A DNA stretch of 64,000 nucleotides, from the IMG/VR virus record IMGVR_UViG_3300023184_000103, positions 1-64,000 of that record, one strand, 5' to 3'. This stretch comes from a virus. Under the pieces are notes generated by a model that had not been told where the DNA came from, made no database searches, and worked only from the letters and a program-made list of their open reading frames with translations. Every line of letters begins with the position of its first letter. The first letter of the stretch is position 1. Below are positions 48,267-57,866 of the stretch, piece after piece. The position numbers and the translations under genes were made by a program.

Positions 48267-51200
48267 TCAAGTCCGTGCTACGCCTCGTAGCTCCCCGCTG
48301 GGTGCATTGGCTGACTTTTTGGCAAAGAGTTATTCTCCAGAGCGCACCCAACAGATGCAGGGCGTGGCAAAGTTTCTGGATATGCCAGCAATCAGTGAGA
48401 CTCTAGACCGATTGTCTTATGGCGAGCCACTGACCACTGGTGCTGGAGGACTTGGCGGCACCACACGGTTTCGCCCTGAGGTGCTTGACGCCGCTATAGC
48501 TGTAGCGCCAAGCGCAGGTGCGCTCGGCAAACTTGCTGGCCAAGGGGCTTTGGCAGCAGGGCGTGCCGGCGCTCGCCTTGCTGAACGCGCTGTGCCAAGG
48601 ATCATGGAACGTGGCGGTGTGGGCGCTGACATATTGCAAGGCATGAGCAGGGGCACGGTTAGCCCGATGGATGTGTACCACGGCAGTCCATACAAGTTTG
48701 ACAAGTTTGACGCCAGCAAGATTGGAAGTGGTGAAGGCGCTCAGGCGTATGGGCATGGGATATATACGGCTGAGTTACCGGGGGTTGCTCAAGTTTACAA
48801 AGATACGCTTGCTTATAAAGCATTTGATGTTGCTCCAGAAGCTGAAAAACTTGGATTAAAACTTAATGCTGGTGCAAGGGGTGAATTTATTAGACAAGCC
48901 GCAGTAAATAAATCTCCAGAGGCAAAGGCAAAAAGTTTGCAAAATGCAAATATTGCAGCTAGAGATTTACCAAAAGAAAAATTGGCTAAATTGTTTAAGG
49001 CATACGAGGAACAAGGCGGTGGAAACCTATACAAAGTAGACCTACCAGACGAGCAAATCGCCAAGATGCTGGATTGGGATAAGCCGTTAAATGAGCAATC
49101 ACCTTATGTGCAAGCAGCAATAAAAGCATCAGATCATCCAATGATGAAATATTGGGCAAAAAAATCTGTTGAGAATTCAGCTTACAACGGAGCTGATTTA
49201 TTAACAAGGTTGGCAGGCGAAAAAAGCGATAGAGTTAATGCCTCTGAATTGTTGCGTCAAGCAGGAATCCCCGGCATCAAATACTTAGACGCTACAAGCA
49301 GAGGTGCTGGCACAGGCACCCGCAACTTTGTCACCTTCCCCGGCGAAGAACAAAACCTGACCATCTTAGAGCGCAACGGTCAGCCTATGGTTGCTCCAGC
49401 AGTGCCAGAAGAGCACAAAATGTTGCAGGGGTTTTACCGAGGTTATGCAGGTGAAAACCTTGACACACCTGAGTTGTTTGTTTCTCCACAAAAACGTATT
49501 GCTGATTATTATGCTGATAAACGCGCAAGGCAAACAGGCACAGAGCCCCATGCTGAGATGCTGATGGTTGACCCGTTTGCAGGGGTAACTTACGGCCACA
49601 GCACGATGGGTACAGGTAGGGAGCCGCCCATGTTCACTAACGCTCGCAAGATAAAGCCGGAAGATGTAGTTGAGAGCACTCAGCTTTACCAATCAGGTGG
49701 CGTTGTCAAGTTGTTAAAAAGTATGCTGAGTGGGGGTGAGGCTGCTGCGGTTGTTGCTGCTGAGAAAGCGTTGACTGCCGCTCAACGTGCAGAGGCTGGC
49801 CGTGCTGCTGCAGCACTCATCAAGTCGCAGGAACAGGTCAAGGCATCTGAGGCACTTGGTCAGCAGATGGAGAAGGGCTTCAAGCGCACGACCACAACGC
49901 AGGCTGACCGCACCCGTGTGGGCGGCGGCAATATTGGTGGCGCACCATTTCCCGCCCTTAGCCAAGCTGACCCAGCTTATGCCGGCAAGGTGTGGGGCGT
50001 GATGGACGAGGGGACTGCCTCAAGGCTCAAGAACCTGACGACACCTGACACCGCTTGGACAACAATGCTTGGCTCAGCAACTCAACTCAAGACCAACCCT
50101 GTGGTTTTTGATAAGCTGAAACGCCAGTTCATTGAATCCATGAAGCAGGGTAACCTGTCTGACGAACTAGCTGGGAAGATCAATCACAACTTATCGCTGA
50201 CCTTTGGCGAAGGCGCTGACATCCGTGACCCAGGCATCTGGAAGCTGGCTGACACGTTTGAAAAACGTGCCGCACTAGCTGACGCAATGATGGGCCAAGG
50301 CATTGCCCCAAGCAAGGGAGGCGTTGCCCTTGGCGGCGAGAAGAGCGGACGCGGAGTGATCTTTCGCCCAACTGATACGCTCATTAGAGAGACTGAACCC
50401 TATCTGCTCCCTGTTGAATTCGGCGGCAACGTGCCGACCTATGCGGCTGGCCCCCGCCTGTTCTCACTAGAGCAGGAGTCAATGTATCGACCTGACTTGC
50501 ACCCCGGATTCCCTACCCTGATTAAAGGTGAGGACTTAGGTGTCAACATGGCTCCTACGCCCACTGAGGTTTACTTGCCTGACTGGCATGCTAAGTTCAA
50601 GAAGGACAACCCTGAGCGCCAAGCCCCCGGCTACTACGACCTTGCTTTGGGCGTAAAAAATGAGGGCTTGCCAAGCCAAGAGCTCAATGACGAGTACATT
50701 CGCCATTTGTTGCGTGAGGGGTTTGCTGAGGGCGGTGCAGTCCATATGGAAGACGGCGGTGCAGCCTTTGGCGTATTCCCGCAGATGAAGCCCCGCCGGG
50801 CACTGCAAGACCGTGAGGCTGCAGCCAACGCTCCACTATCTGCACTCCGAGGCTACGCAGCAGGCACTGCAGGATTGCCAGGAGACATTGAAGGATTGGC
50901 CCGTATGGCAATGTCTCAAGTGCCCTCACAGTTCCTTAATGCTCTACCTGCGCTACGTGCATTTGGCATAGGTAGCAGGGCAGACCCTACACCGCAGCTA
51001 CCAACCACTGAGTTCTACAACGAGTACCTGCCGGGTGCTCAGCTAAACGCAACCCCGACCGGCAAAGCATTTACTACGGCAGGCAATGCGCTCGGCGGCA
51101 CAGGTGCTTTACGCATTGCAGGGCTAGGCGTTAAGGGAGCTAAGGCAACAGGCCAAGCACTAGGGCCAACAGCAGCACGAATGGCTGAGGATTATTTGCA

Positions 51201-53028
51201 GCGGCAAGGTTTGATGCCCGGTGTCATCAAACCGTTCGGCGGCAACTTCCTGACCGGGCGGACTGAAAAGGATTTGAAGCCCTTGAGGCAAACAACTGCT
51301 GCCGGCAGTGACGCTACTGAAATTCTTCGGCAAATGCGGGAAAAATACACTCCTGAAGCAATTGCAAGTTTGCCAGAGCACATGAGGGCGCGTATTGTTG
51401 GCAACATTGTGGACTTGGAAAAAGACGCCGCCCTCAACAAGTGGGTTGACAGCAACCTGACCAATTACGTCAAGAAGCAGATGGGCACGCCGGATGACCC
51501 AGTGCGTAAGCTGGCTGAGCAAGGCATTACGCACAAGCCTGCGCTTTTAGATGAGTACTTACACGAGCCGTTTAGTGGCCCTCAATTGCGCCGTGCTGAA
51601 AATGTCCAAGAAAAGCGCAGGAAAGCCGGATTTCCTGAGGAAGGTCTAGGCCAATCTCCTATGGCCAAGGCTTGGGAGTTAGCTTCTGACGAGGTTATTG
51701 CAACGCATCGAGCTGGTGACATTCAAGGAATGCCGGAGCGATATGCCAAGTTTCAAGAAGCTGAGCAAAAAATGCGGACTGCCAGAGAGGCGGTTGATAG
51801 GAAATTTGCACAGCAGATGAAAAATGCTGGGATTGAAGACCCAGAAAACGGCATATATTACGGGATTACTAGTGCTGAAAAAGCAAAAATTGTTGGCGAT
51901 ACGGATCTGGCAAAAGCCAACGCTGAGTACAAATCGCTTCAATCGCCAATGATGGAGTCTTACATAAGGCTAGGGAAAGAGAACCCTTGGATCTCCAAGG
52001 TGAACCCAGAGACCCCGGTGTACACGTCATTCACCAACGACCTTGGCTTTGACCACATCATGGACGTGCTGCGCGAAGATGTGACTGCCGGACGCATCCG
52101 CCCAGATCAACTTAACAAAGTCAGCATGGAGCAGGCCGTGCGCCGTACTTATGAGTACGACCAAGAACTGGCGGCCAAGGCGAACGCTAGCAGGGCTGCG
52201 GCTCGAGAAGGACTGCCAACCTACAAAGAGTATCCTGAAGGCTACAAGTGGATTGAACTCAACCAGCCCGGATCGTTTGCGCAAGAGTCCGAGGCCATGG
52301 GACACTCAGTCAGGGGCTACGAGCCGCCCAAGGGTCATCCTGACTGGATTGAGGCTTCAGGTGATGCTGGGAGCTCTAGCTACGGCCACGGAGGCTGGGA
52401 GGCCATCAAAAGCGGCAAGGCCAAGGTGTACTCTCTGGTTGATCCCAAGGGCGCTCCGCATGCAACGGTTGAAATCAAGCAAATAGGAATGACTCCAGAG
52501 CAACGCCAGTACAAAGTTGGATTTTTAGCTACGCAATTAGAAAAAGAAGGACAAACGGCGGAAAACGCATTGCGTCAAGCTGAAAAAATTTATCCAGACG
52601 AACTTAAAGAAAGCATTACCCAAATCAAAGGCAAAGGCAACCGCGCACCTAACGAGGAGTATTTGCCCTACGTTCAAGACTTTGTGAAAGGCGGTCAGTG
52701 GTCTGGTGTTAATGACTTGCAGAACTCCGGGTTGCTTCGAATTGGAGACAAGTATGTGGACGAAAACAAGTACCGCGAGGTGGCTGGCAATTTGAATCCA
52801 GATTACATCAGCAACTTGATTAACAATCGCGTAAAAGATCTTTCACCAGATGATGCAGAGATCATCCGCCGTTTGCAGGAACCAGAGCCCGGCTTTGCCC
52901 ACGGCGGCTTAGTGTCAACCCATTTTGACCCAATTAGAATCAAACAGATCATTGCCAGCTTGGATGATGAGTATGATCCTGAACGAATTCAGCAAATAGT
53001 TGCGCAACGTGAAAGTGCATATGCCTAA
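48256..53028 (+). CDS. Large polyvalent protein with ADP-ribosyltransferase-like domains
   Basis: 1590 residues between terminase and portal. First enzyme-like domain near 138-380: DVYHGSPYKFDKFD, GYGHGIYTAE-type sequence (here AYGHGIYTA) and NFVTFPGEEQ, as in ADP-ribosyltransferase domains of polyvalent proteins. A second, shorter one lies near 388-475 (GFYRGYAGE, LFVSPQKRIADYYADKRA, TNARKIKPEDVVEST). Later come helical segments and a third conserved region near 1345-1500 (GYEPPKGHPDWIEASGD, YSLVDPKG). Expected to be packaged and injected to modify host targets. Domain calls are from pattern memory. Confidence 0.72.
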   Translation: MPRDQVRATPRSSPLGALADFLAKSYSPERTQQMQGVAKFLDMPAISETLDRLSYGEPLTTGAGGLGGTTRFRPEVLDAAIAVAPSAGALGKLAGQGALAAGRAGARLAERAVPRIMERGGVGADILQGMSRGTVSPMDVYHGSPYKFDKFDASKIGSGEGAQAYGHGIYTAELPGVAQVYKDTLAYKAFDVAPEAEKLGLKLNAGARGEFIRQAAVNKSPEAKAKSLQNANIAARDLPKEKLAKLFKAYEEQGGGNLYKVDLPDEQIAKMLDWDKPLNEQSPYVQAAIKASDHPMMKYWAKKSVENSAYNGADLLTRLAGEKSDRVNASELLRQAGIPGIKYLDATSRGAGTGTRNFVTFPGEEQNLTILERNGQPMVAPAVPEEHKMLQGFYRGYAGENLDTPELFVSPQKRIADYYADKRARQTGTEPHAEMLMVDPFAGVTYGHSTMGTGREPPMFTNARKIKPEDVVESTQLYQSGGVVKLLKSMLSGGEAAAVVAAEKALTAAQRAEAGRAAAALIKSQEQVKASEALGQQMEKGFKRTTTTQADRTRVGGGNIGGAPFPALSQADPAYAGKVWGVMDEGTASRLKNLTTPDTAWTTMLGSATQLKTNPVVFDKLKRQFIESMKQGNLSDELAGKINHNLSLTFGEGADIRDPGIWKLADTFEKRAALADAMMGQGIAPSKGGVALGGEKSGRGVIFRPTDTLIRETEPYLLPVEFGGNVPTYAAGPRLFSLEQESMYRPDLHPGFPTLIKGEDLGVNMAPTPTEVYLPDWHAKFKKDNPERQAPGYYDLALGVKNEGLPSQELNDEYIRHLLREGFAEGGAVHMEDGGAAFGVFPQMKPRRALQDREAAANAPLSALRGYAAGTAGLPGDIEGLARMAMSQVPSQFLNALPALRAFGIGSRADPTPQLPTTEFYNEYLPGAQLNATPTGKAFTTAGNALGGTGALRIAGLGVKGAKATGQALGPTAARMAEDYLQRQGLMPGVIKPFGGNFLTGRTEKDLKPLRQTTAAGSDATEILRQMREKYTPEAIASLPEHMRARIVGNIVDLEKDAALNKWVDSNLTNYVKKQMGTPDDPVRKLAEQGITHKPALLDEYLHEPFSGPQLRRAENVQEKRRKAGFPEEGLGQSPMAKAWELASDEVIATHRAGDIQGMPERYAKFQEAEQKMRTAREAVDRKFAQQMKNAGIEDPENGIYYGITSAEKAKIVGDTDLAKANAEYKSLQSPMMESYIRLGKENPWISKVNPETPVYTSFTNDLGFDHIMDVLREDVTAGRIRPDQLNKVSMEQAVRRTYEYDQELAAKANASRAAAREGLPTYKEYPEGYKWIELNQPGSFAQESEAMGHSVRGYEPPKGHPDWIEASGDAGSSSYGHGGWEAIKSGKAKVYSLVDPKGAPHATVEIKQIGMTPEQRQYKVGFLATQLEKEGQTAENALRQAEKIYPDELKESITQIKGKGNRAPNEEYLPYVQDFVKGGQWSGVNDLQNSGLLRIGDKYVDENKYREVAGNLNPDYISNLINNRVKDLSPDDAEIIRRLQEPEPGFAHGGLVSTHFDPIRIKQIIASLDDEYDPERIQQIVAQRESAYA

Positions 53029-55582
53029 AAATACAGACCTGACCATTGAAGATGATGAAGACGAAATCGTTGAGGTAGATGATGACGAGTCAGACACCGA
53101 GGATACTGATGACGGTGGAGCAATGGTCAAACTCAAGAACGAGGATGACCAACGGCAAAAGCAAGCGCACTTTGCCAACATTGCTGATGAGGTTGACCAA
53201 GGTGACTTGCAAGACGCCGTTACAGACCTGCTAGACAAGGTTGCCAAGGACAAGGACGCACGGCAGAAGCGGGACAAGCTGTATGAGGAAGGCTTGCGCC
53301 GTACTGGTTTAGGTGACGATGCACCGGGCGGGGCTCAGTTCACTGGCTCAACAAAGGTTGTCCATCCCATGCTAGTGGAAGCCTGTGTTGACTTTAGCTC
53401 TCGAGTGATGAAGGAGATTTTCCCTCCCGGCGGTCCTGTCAAGAGCAAGATCTTAGGCGAAAAAGAGAAGGACAAAGTCGCCAAGGCCGAGCGCAAGACT
53501 GACTTTATGAATTGGCAGACTACTGAGCAGATGCCCGAGTTCAGAGGTGAATTAGAGCAACTCAGTACGCAGCTGCCTTTGGGCGGTGCTCAGTACCTCA
53601 AGATGATGTGGAGCACTCAATACTTGCGACCATGCGCTGAGTTCATCCCCATTGATGATGTGTACCTGCCTTTTGCGGCCACCAACTTCTACTCAGCAGA
53701 ACGCAAGACCCATGTCCAGTACGTGACCGAGATGGAGTACCAGCGCCGTGTTAGGTCTGGGATGTACATTGACGTTGACCTTGGCTCACCAGAACAGCCA
53801 GACTTCAGCAAGGCATCAATAGCCAATGACAAAATTGAAGGGCGCAAGGACACCTCCTACAATGAAGACGGTCTGCGTACCATCTTTGAGATCTACACGC
53901 ACCTAGACTTTGGCGATGGTGTTGAGCCTTACATCATCAGCATTGACAAAACCAGCGGCAAAGCTGTGGCACTGTACCGCAACTGGGAGCCTGAAGACGA
54001 GCGCCGTGTAGAGCTTGACTGGATTGTGGAGTTCCCATTTGTGCCTTGGCGTGGTGCTTACCCTATCGGCTTAACACACATGATTGGTGGCTTGTCGGGT
54101 GCAGCCACAGGCGCACTACGCGCCTTGCTAGACTCAGCGCACATTCAAAACATCCCAACCCTGCTCAAGTTGAAGGGTGGCCCTGGTGGACAGACGCTCA
54201 ACGTCCAGCCAACTGAGGTTGTGGAGCTTGAAGGCGGTGCGCTTATCGATGACGTGCGTAAGCTAGCAATGCCACTGCCATTCAACGGACCGAGCCCGGT
54301 ACTGTTCCAACTGCTTGGTTTTGTCGTTGACGCTGGTAAGGGCGTTGTGCAGACCAGCTTTGAGAAGCTGAGCGATGCCAATCAAGCGCAACCTGTTGGT
54401 ACAACCTTAGCTCTTATTGAGCAGGGTATGGTGGTCTTCAGCAGCATCCACTCCCGCATCCATAGCTCAATGAGCCGTGTTTTTAAGATCCTGCACCGGA
54501 TTAATAGCGCCTACCTAACCATTGAAGACATCAAAGCCCAAGCATCCGGCTTAGACGTCAAGCCTGAAGACTTTGACGGCCCGATGGATGTTGTGCCGGT
54601 AAGTGACCCAGCAATTTTCAGTGAGACGCAACGCTTTGCTCAGACTCAAGCAATCATACAACGCGCAGCAACTGTGCCGCAAATGTATGACCAGCGCAAA
54701 GTTGAGCAGATGTTTTTGCGCACACTGAAGATCAGTGCTGACGATGTACTACAACCTGCTCCTGGCACCGAGGACATTGACCCAGTAAGCGAGAACGTGG
54801 CTGCCGTAATGGGAACGCCTGTTTACGTCTTACCACGGCAAGATCACATCGCTCACCTCAAAACACACTTGGCGTTTCTAAAGTCTCCGCTATTTGGCCA
54901 GAACCCGGCTATCGTCAAAACGTACATGTTCCCAATGGCCACTCACCTGCGCGACCACTTGCTGAACTACTACCTGACCGAGGCGCATGAGGCAGTAGAC
55001 GTTGCGCAGAAGAAAGACTTGATTGAGAAAGAAGCAGAGCAGCAGGTGGGCGTGATCTTGAAGGTGCAGCAAATCATTGAGCAGCAGCTTGGTGGCTTTG
55101 CCCAAGAGTTGGCACAGATTGACCAAGCCGCTCAGCAGTTCAAGCCCCAGCCGCCTATGCCGCCTGACAGCAGCATGCAGATAGCTCAAATGAATGCACA
55201 GTTGCAAGGCCAAGCACTGCAGCAACGCACACAACTTGACCAAGCAAAAATGCAGCAGGCCGCTCAAGCTGAGCAGGCAAAAATGCAGCAGACCATACAA
55301 GCTGAGCAGTCCAAACTGCAACTGGAGCAAGCCAAGTTGCAACTGGAGCAAACCAAGATCCAGCAAGATGCCCAGCAAAATGCACAGCAGATGACTGCAG
55401 ATGCTCAGCAAACAATGCTCAGAGAGCAAGCAGAGAACGAACGCACAAAGGTTGAACTGCAAACCCGCTATCAAATGAACACAGACGACAACAACACCGC
55501 CCTACGTCTAGCCGCAACCGAGCTAGCCACAGGCGAGAAGTTTGCCGTCTCAACAGGCACAGGCGTCAATCCCGGCGCTTGA
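53021..55582 (+). CDS. Portal protein
   Basis: 853 residues from ATG 53021. Acidic N-terminus, then the portal body: QFTGSTKVVHPMLVEACV, FMNWQTTEQMPEF, PIDDVYLPFAA, YTHLDFGDGVEPY and VPWRGAYPIGLTHMIGGL, as in the podophage-type portal family. The last ~170 residues are glutamine-rich coiled coil (QQRTQLDQAKMQQAAQAEQ), likely the barrel or an extended internal part. Forms the dodecameric gate at one vertex for packaging and ejection. A start a few codons upstream (GTG 53009) is possible. Confidence 0.9.
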   Translation: MPKNTDLTIEDDEDEIVEVDDDESDTEDTDDGGAMVKLKNEDDQRQKQAHFANIADEVDQGDLQDAVTDLLDKVAKDKDARQKRDKLYEEGLRRTGLGDDAPGGAQFTGSTKVVHPMLVEACVDFSSRVMKEIFPPGGPVKSKILGEKEKDKVAKAERKTDFMNWQTTEQMPEFRGELEQLSTQLPLGGAQYLKMMWSTQYLRPCAEFIPIDDVYLPFAATNFYSAERKTHVQYVTEMEYQRRVRSGMYIDVDLGSPEQPDFSKASIANDKIEGRKDTSYNEDGLRTIFEIYTHLDFGDGVEPYIISIDKTSGKAVALYRNWEPEDERRVELDWIVEFPFVPWRGAYPIGLTHMIGGLSGAATGALRALLDSAHIQNIPTLLKLKGGPGGQTLNVQPTEVVELEGGALIDDVRKLAMPLPFNGPSPVLFQLLGFVVDAGKGVVQTSFEKLSDANQAQPVGTTLALIEQGMVVFSSIHSRIHSSMSRVFKILHRINSAYLTIEDIKAQASGLDVKPEDFDGPMDVVPVSDPAIFSETQRFAQTQAIIQRAATVPQMYDQRKVEQMFLRTLKISADDVLQPAPGTEDIDPVSENVAAVMGTPVYVLPRQDHIAHLKTHLAFLKSPLFGQNPAIVKTYMFPMATHLRDHLLNYYLTEAHEAVDVAQKKDLIEKEAEQQVGVILKVQQIIEQQLGGFAQELAQIDQAAQQFKPQPPMPPDSSMQIAQMNAQLQGQALQQRTQLDQAKMQQAAQAEQAKMQQTIQAEQSKLQLEQAKLQLEQTKIQQDAQQNAQQMTADAQQTMLREQAENERTKVELQTRYQMNTDDNNTALRLAATELATGEKFAVSTGTGVNPGA

Positions 55583-55600
55583 CACATAGGAGAAACCGAA

Positions 55601-55729
55601 ATGAACAATACCCCCGCAGTCCCAATGAATAACGGCGCAGTCAAGCAACACCACCGCATGGCGGCAGGAGAGCCTGTAACTGGCCAGACCTTGCCTGCAC
55701 CACCCGCAATGCCAAAGACGCCTGCGTGA
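55601..55729 (+). CDS. 42-residue small protein
   Basis: ATG 55601, TAGGAG site upstream. Product: MNNTPAVPMNNGAVKQHH, then AAGEPVTGQTLPAPPAMPK. Proline/alanine-rich, unstructured; overlaps the next start (GTGA) by 4 nt. Probably a small structural or assembly peptide. Function unknown. Confidence 0.58.
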   Translation: MNNTPAVPMNNGAVKQHHRMAAGEPVTGQTLPAPPAMPKTPA

Positions 55730-55923
55730 GAATAGAAGACGTTTTATTGCATCGGCTTAAAGCCGCGCAAGCTAGTTTTGCGCTTGAATCACTCAAGCGT
55801 CCCCAAAACCGCGATAGCTTTGAGTACGGCTATCGCGTGGGCGTCGTATCCGGTTATGACGCAGCGTTAGATGTACTTTTTAACATTTTGGAAGAGGAGA
55901 AAAACAGTGGCAATGACTTATGA
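55726..55923 (+). CDS. Small helical protein, GTG start
   Basis: 65 residues. MRIEDVLLHRLKAAQASF, then YGYRVGVVSGYDAALDVLF; a common small protein between portal and chaperone genes in related phages as I recall. GTG 55726 overlaps the previous TGA. Function unknown. Confidence 0.62.
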   Translation: MRIEDVLLHRLKAAQASFALESLKRPQNRDSFEYGYRVGVVSGYDAALDVLFNILEEEKNSGNDL

Positions 55924-56314
55924 GGACGCACTAGCAGAGGCTTTTCCGGCTGCAGAAGCCGGCATTCAGCCTTTTGGGAGCCGTGTTCTGGTACAAATTC
56001 GTAGTCCCAAACAACGTACTGCTTCGGGCATTATTTTGGATGTTGGCTCCCGAGACACTGAAAAGTGGAACACTCAGGTAGCCAAAGTCATCTCAATTGG
56101 CCCTTTGGCGTTTAAGAACCGTAACACTATGGCCAGTTGGCCGGAGGGTTCTTGGTGCGAGGAAGGTGAGTATGTGCGAGTTGCCAAGTATGGTGGTGAT
56201 AGGTGGGAAGTTCCCATGTCAAATGGCGAATCGGCGCTGTTTGTAATCTTTAATGACTTGGACATCATCGGGCGAGTTAACGTCGATCCGTTGTCCATTC
56301 GTGCATTCATCTGA
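55907..56314 (+). CDS. GroES-like co-chaperonin
   Basis: 135 residues from GTG 55907 (GAGGAG 7 nt upstream; MAMTYED). Cpn10-type beta barrel: GSRVLVQIRSPKQRTASGI, AKVISIGPLAF, GEYVRVAKYGGD, ALFVIFNDLDIIGRV. Phage co-chaperonins of the gp31 type replace or modify GroES so that the capsid protein folds in GroEL. Position directly before the scaffold and capsid genes agrees. The mobile loop (NTMASWPEG region) looks shorter than in host GroES. Confidence 0.8.
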   Translation: MAMTYEDALAEAFPAAEAGIQPFGSRVLVQIRSPKQRTASGIILDVGSRDTEKWNTQVAKVISIGPLAFKNRNTMASWPEGSWCEEGEYVRVAKYGGDRWEVPMSNGESALFVIFNDLDIIGRVNVDPLSIRAFI

Positions 56315-56327
56315 AAGGAGATGAGAA

Positions 56328-57248
56328 ATGGCTGAAACACTGAATGAGCAAGACGAGGACATTAAAAAGACCACGGAAGATATTGTCATTGTGGAAGACA
56401 AACCACAACGTGACGATGCTGACGAAGATGATGACCGCATTAAGGCTGACGAAGACAGTGGCACTGATTCTGAGCGAGAAGCAATCCGTGAACGCCGTAG
56501 GCTAGAGAAAATTGAGCGCCGTGACCGCAAAGACAAGGCCATCACCCGCGACAAAACGGAACTAGACTTCCTCCGCAAACGCAATGATGAGCTAGAACGC
56601 CGTATGGGGGCGCAAGAGCAGCGTGCTCACCAATCTGACTTGCAAAACATTGATGCACATATCAGACGTGCGCAAGAAGAAGCTGAATTGTCAGACCGAG
56701 TCATTGCCAAGGCTGTTGAGTCAAGCAACGGTGCTGATGTAGCGCAGGCGCTGAGGTATCGGGATCAAGCACTAGCCAAACTCAATCAACTGAATGCCAT
56801 CAAGGCGCAAGCAACACAAGTTCAGCCAAAGCCGCAAGCGCAACTTGATGAAACTTCCATGCGTCATGCAAAAGAATTCATGGCTGAGAACCCTTGGTAT
56901 GACTCTGATGGGCGTGATGAGGAGAGCGCAATTGTCTTGGCGATTGACAAATCGTTGCACCAAGACGGATATGACTCCAAATCTGACGAATACTGGACAG
57001 AACTCAAACGTCGTGCCGCTCGCCGATTGCCGGAGCGGTTTAAGACCGAAACACGAGTTGCTCGAGGTGGCCCTGCCGTTGGCTCTGGCCGAGAACATGC
57101 GCCAACCTCAACTCGAAACGAGGTTTATATCAGTCCAGAACGAAAGCAAGCTCTGATTGAGGCTGGTGTGTGGGATGACCCCATTTTGCGCAAGAAATAC
57201 GCTGCTCGATACGCAGAATACGACCGAAATCAACGCAGTCAAGCATAA
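56328..57248 (+). CDS. Scaffold protein
   Basis: 306 residues, AAGGAG site. Very acidic N-terminus (EDEDIKK, DEDDDR), long charged helices with coiled-coil character (RRLEKIERRDRKDKA; ELERRMGAQEQRA), then EFMAENPWYDSDGRDEE near residue 185 and a basic C-terminal helix that would bind the capsid protein. Typical of phage head scaffolds. Followed by a new promoter. Confidence 0.76.
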   Translation: MAETLNEQDEDIKKTTEDIVIVEDKPQRDDADEDDDRIKADEDSGTDSEREAIRERRRLEKIERRDRKDKAITRDKTELDFLRKRNDELERRMGAQEQRAHQSDLQNIDAHIRRAQEEAELSDRVIAKAVESSNGADVAQALRYRDQALAKLNQLNAIKAQATQVQPKPQAQLDETSMRHAKEFMAENPWYDSDGRDEESAIVLAIDKSLHQDGYDSKSDEYWTELKRRAARRLPERFKTETRVARGGPAVGSGREHAPTSTRNEVYISPERKQALIEAGVWDDPILRKKYAARYAEYDRNQRSQA

Positions 57249-57268
57249 ATATTTTATTTTTTGAAAAC

Positions 57269-57284
57269 GGGGTTATAATCCCCC
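57269..57284 (+). promoter_or_regulatory. Late promoter with palindromic core
   Basis: GGGGTTATAATCCCC: GGGG (57269-57272), TATAAT (57274-57279) and CCCC form a near-palindrome around the -10. No clear -35 box. It would give extra transcription of the head genes from 57306. Confidence 0.5.
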
Positions 57285-57305
57285 TAATCGCTGAAAGGAG
57301 CGAAT

Positions 57306-57836
57306 ATGTCCGACGAACGCTTAAAGAAATCCGCTGGTGACAACCGCGAACAACGCGCTGTGCAAGACCGCACGGCGACTGAGAACCGTGAGTTGTCCGA
57401 TGATGAGCGAGTTGAAATGTTCCGTCAACAGTTTTTTCAGTCCTCGTTACCTGATTTACCAAAGCTGCCCGGCTGGCATCCTTGCTGGCTAACAACGACG
57501 AACCCACGTGATTCAATCCAAACACGTATCCGCTTGGGCTATCAGCCCATCAAGCCAGAAGATGTTCCTGGCTGGGAATACGCCACCCTTAAAACAGGTG
57601 ATTGGGCAGGATTCATTGGGGTCAATGAAATGCTTGCGTTTAAGTTGCCCATGAGCCTGTATGAAAAGTACATGCGCGAAGCCCATCATGATGCCCCTCT
57701 GCGCGAAGAGGAAAAGCTCACAGATACGGCTGATTTCTTGGAGCAACAAGCACGATCATCTAAATCGAAGTTGACGCTGGGCGACGGTAATACAGAATTG
57801 GGACAAAAGCGGCAAGCTCAGTTTGATCTTGCTTGA
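57306..57836 (+). CDS. Conserved head-gene-cluster protein
   Basis: 176 residues, AAGGAG site. Acidic/basic N-terminus, then LPGWHPCWLTTTNPRDSI, RIRLGYQPIKPEDVPGW and NEMLAFKLPMSLYEKYM. This family lies between scaffold and capsid genes in many uncultured phages as I recall. Could be a head assembly or minor capsid factor. Function unknown. Confidence 0.68.
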   Translation: MSDERLKKSAGDNREQRAVQDRTATENRELSDDERVEMFRQQFFQSSLPDLPKLPGWHPCWLTTTNPRDSIQTRIRLGYQPIKPEDVPGWEYATLKTGDWAGFIGVNEMLAFKLPMSLYEKYMREAHHDAPLREEEKLTDTADFLEQQARSSKSKLTLGDGNTELGQKRQAQFDLA

Positions 57837-57866
57837 CAGACTTTTAACCATCTTAGGAGAAAGCTA

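Noticed and set aside
54890-55474. 194-codon leucine/cysteine-rich antisense ORF
   Set aside because: Reverse of the glutamine-rich portal tail; hydrophobic look is an artefact of CAG/CTG codons.
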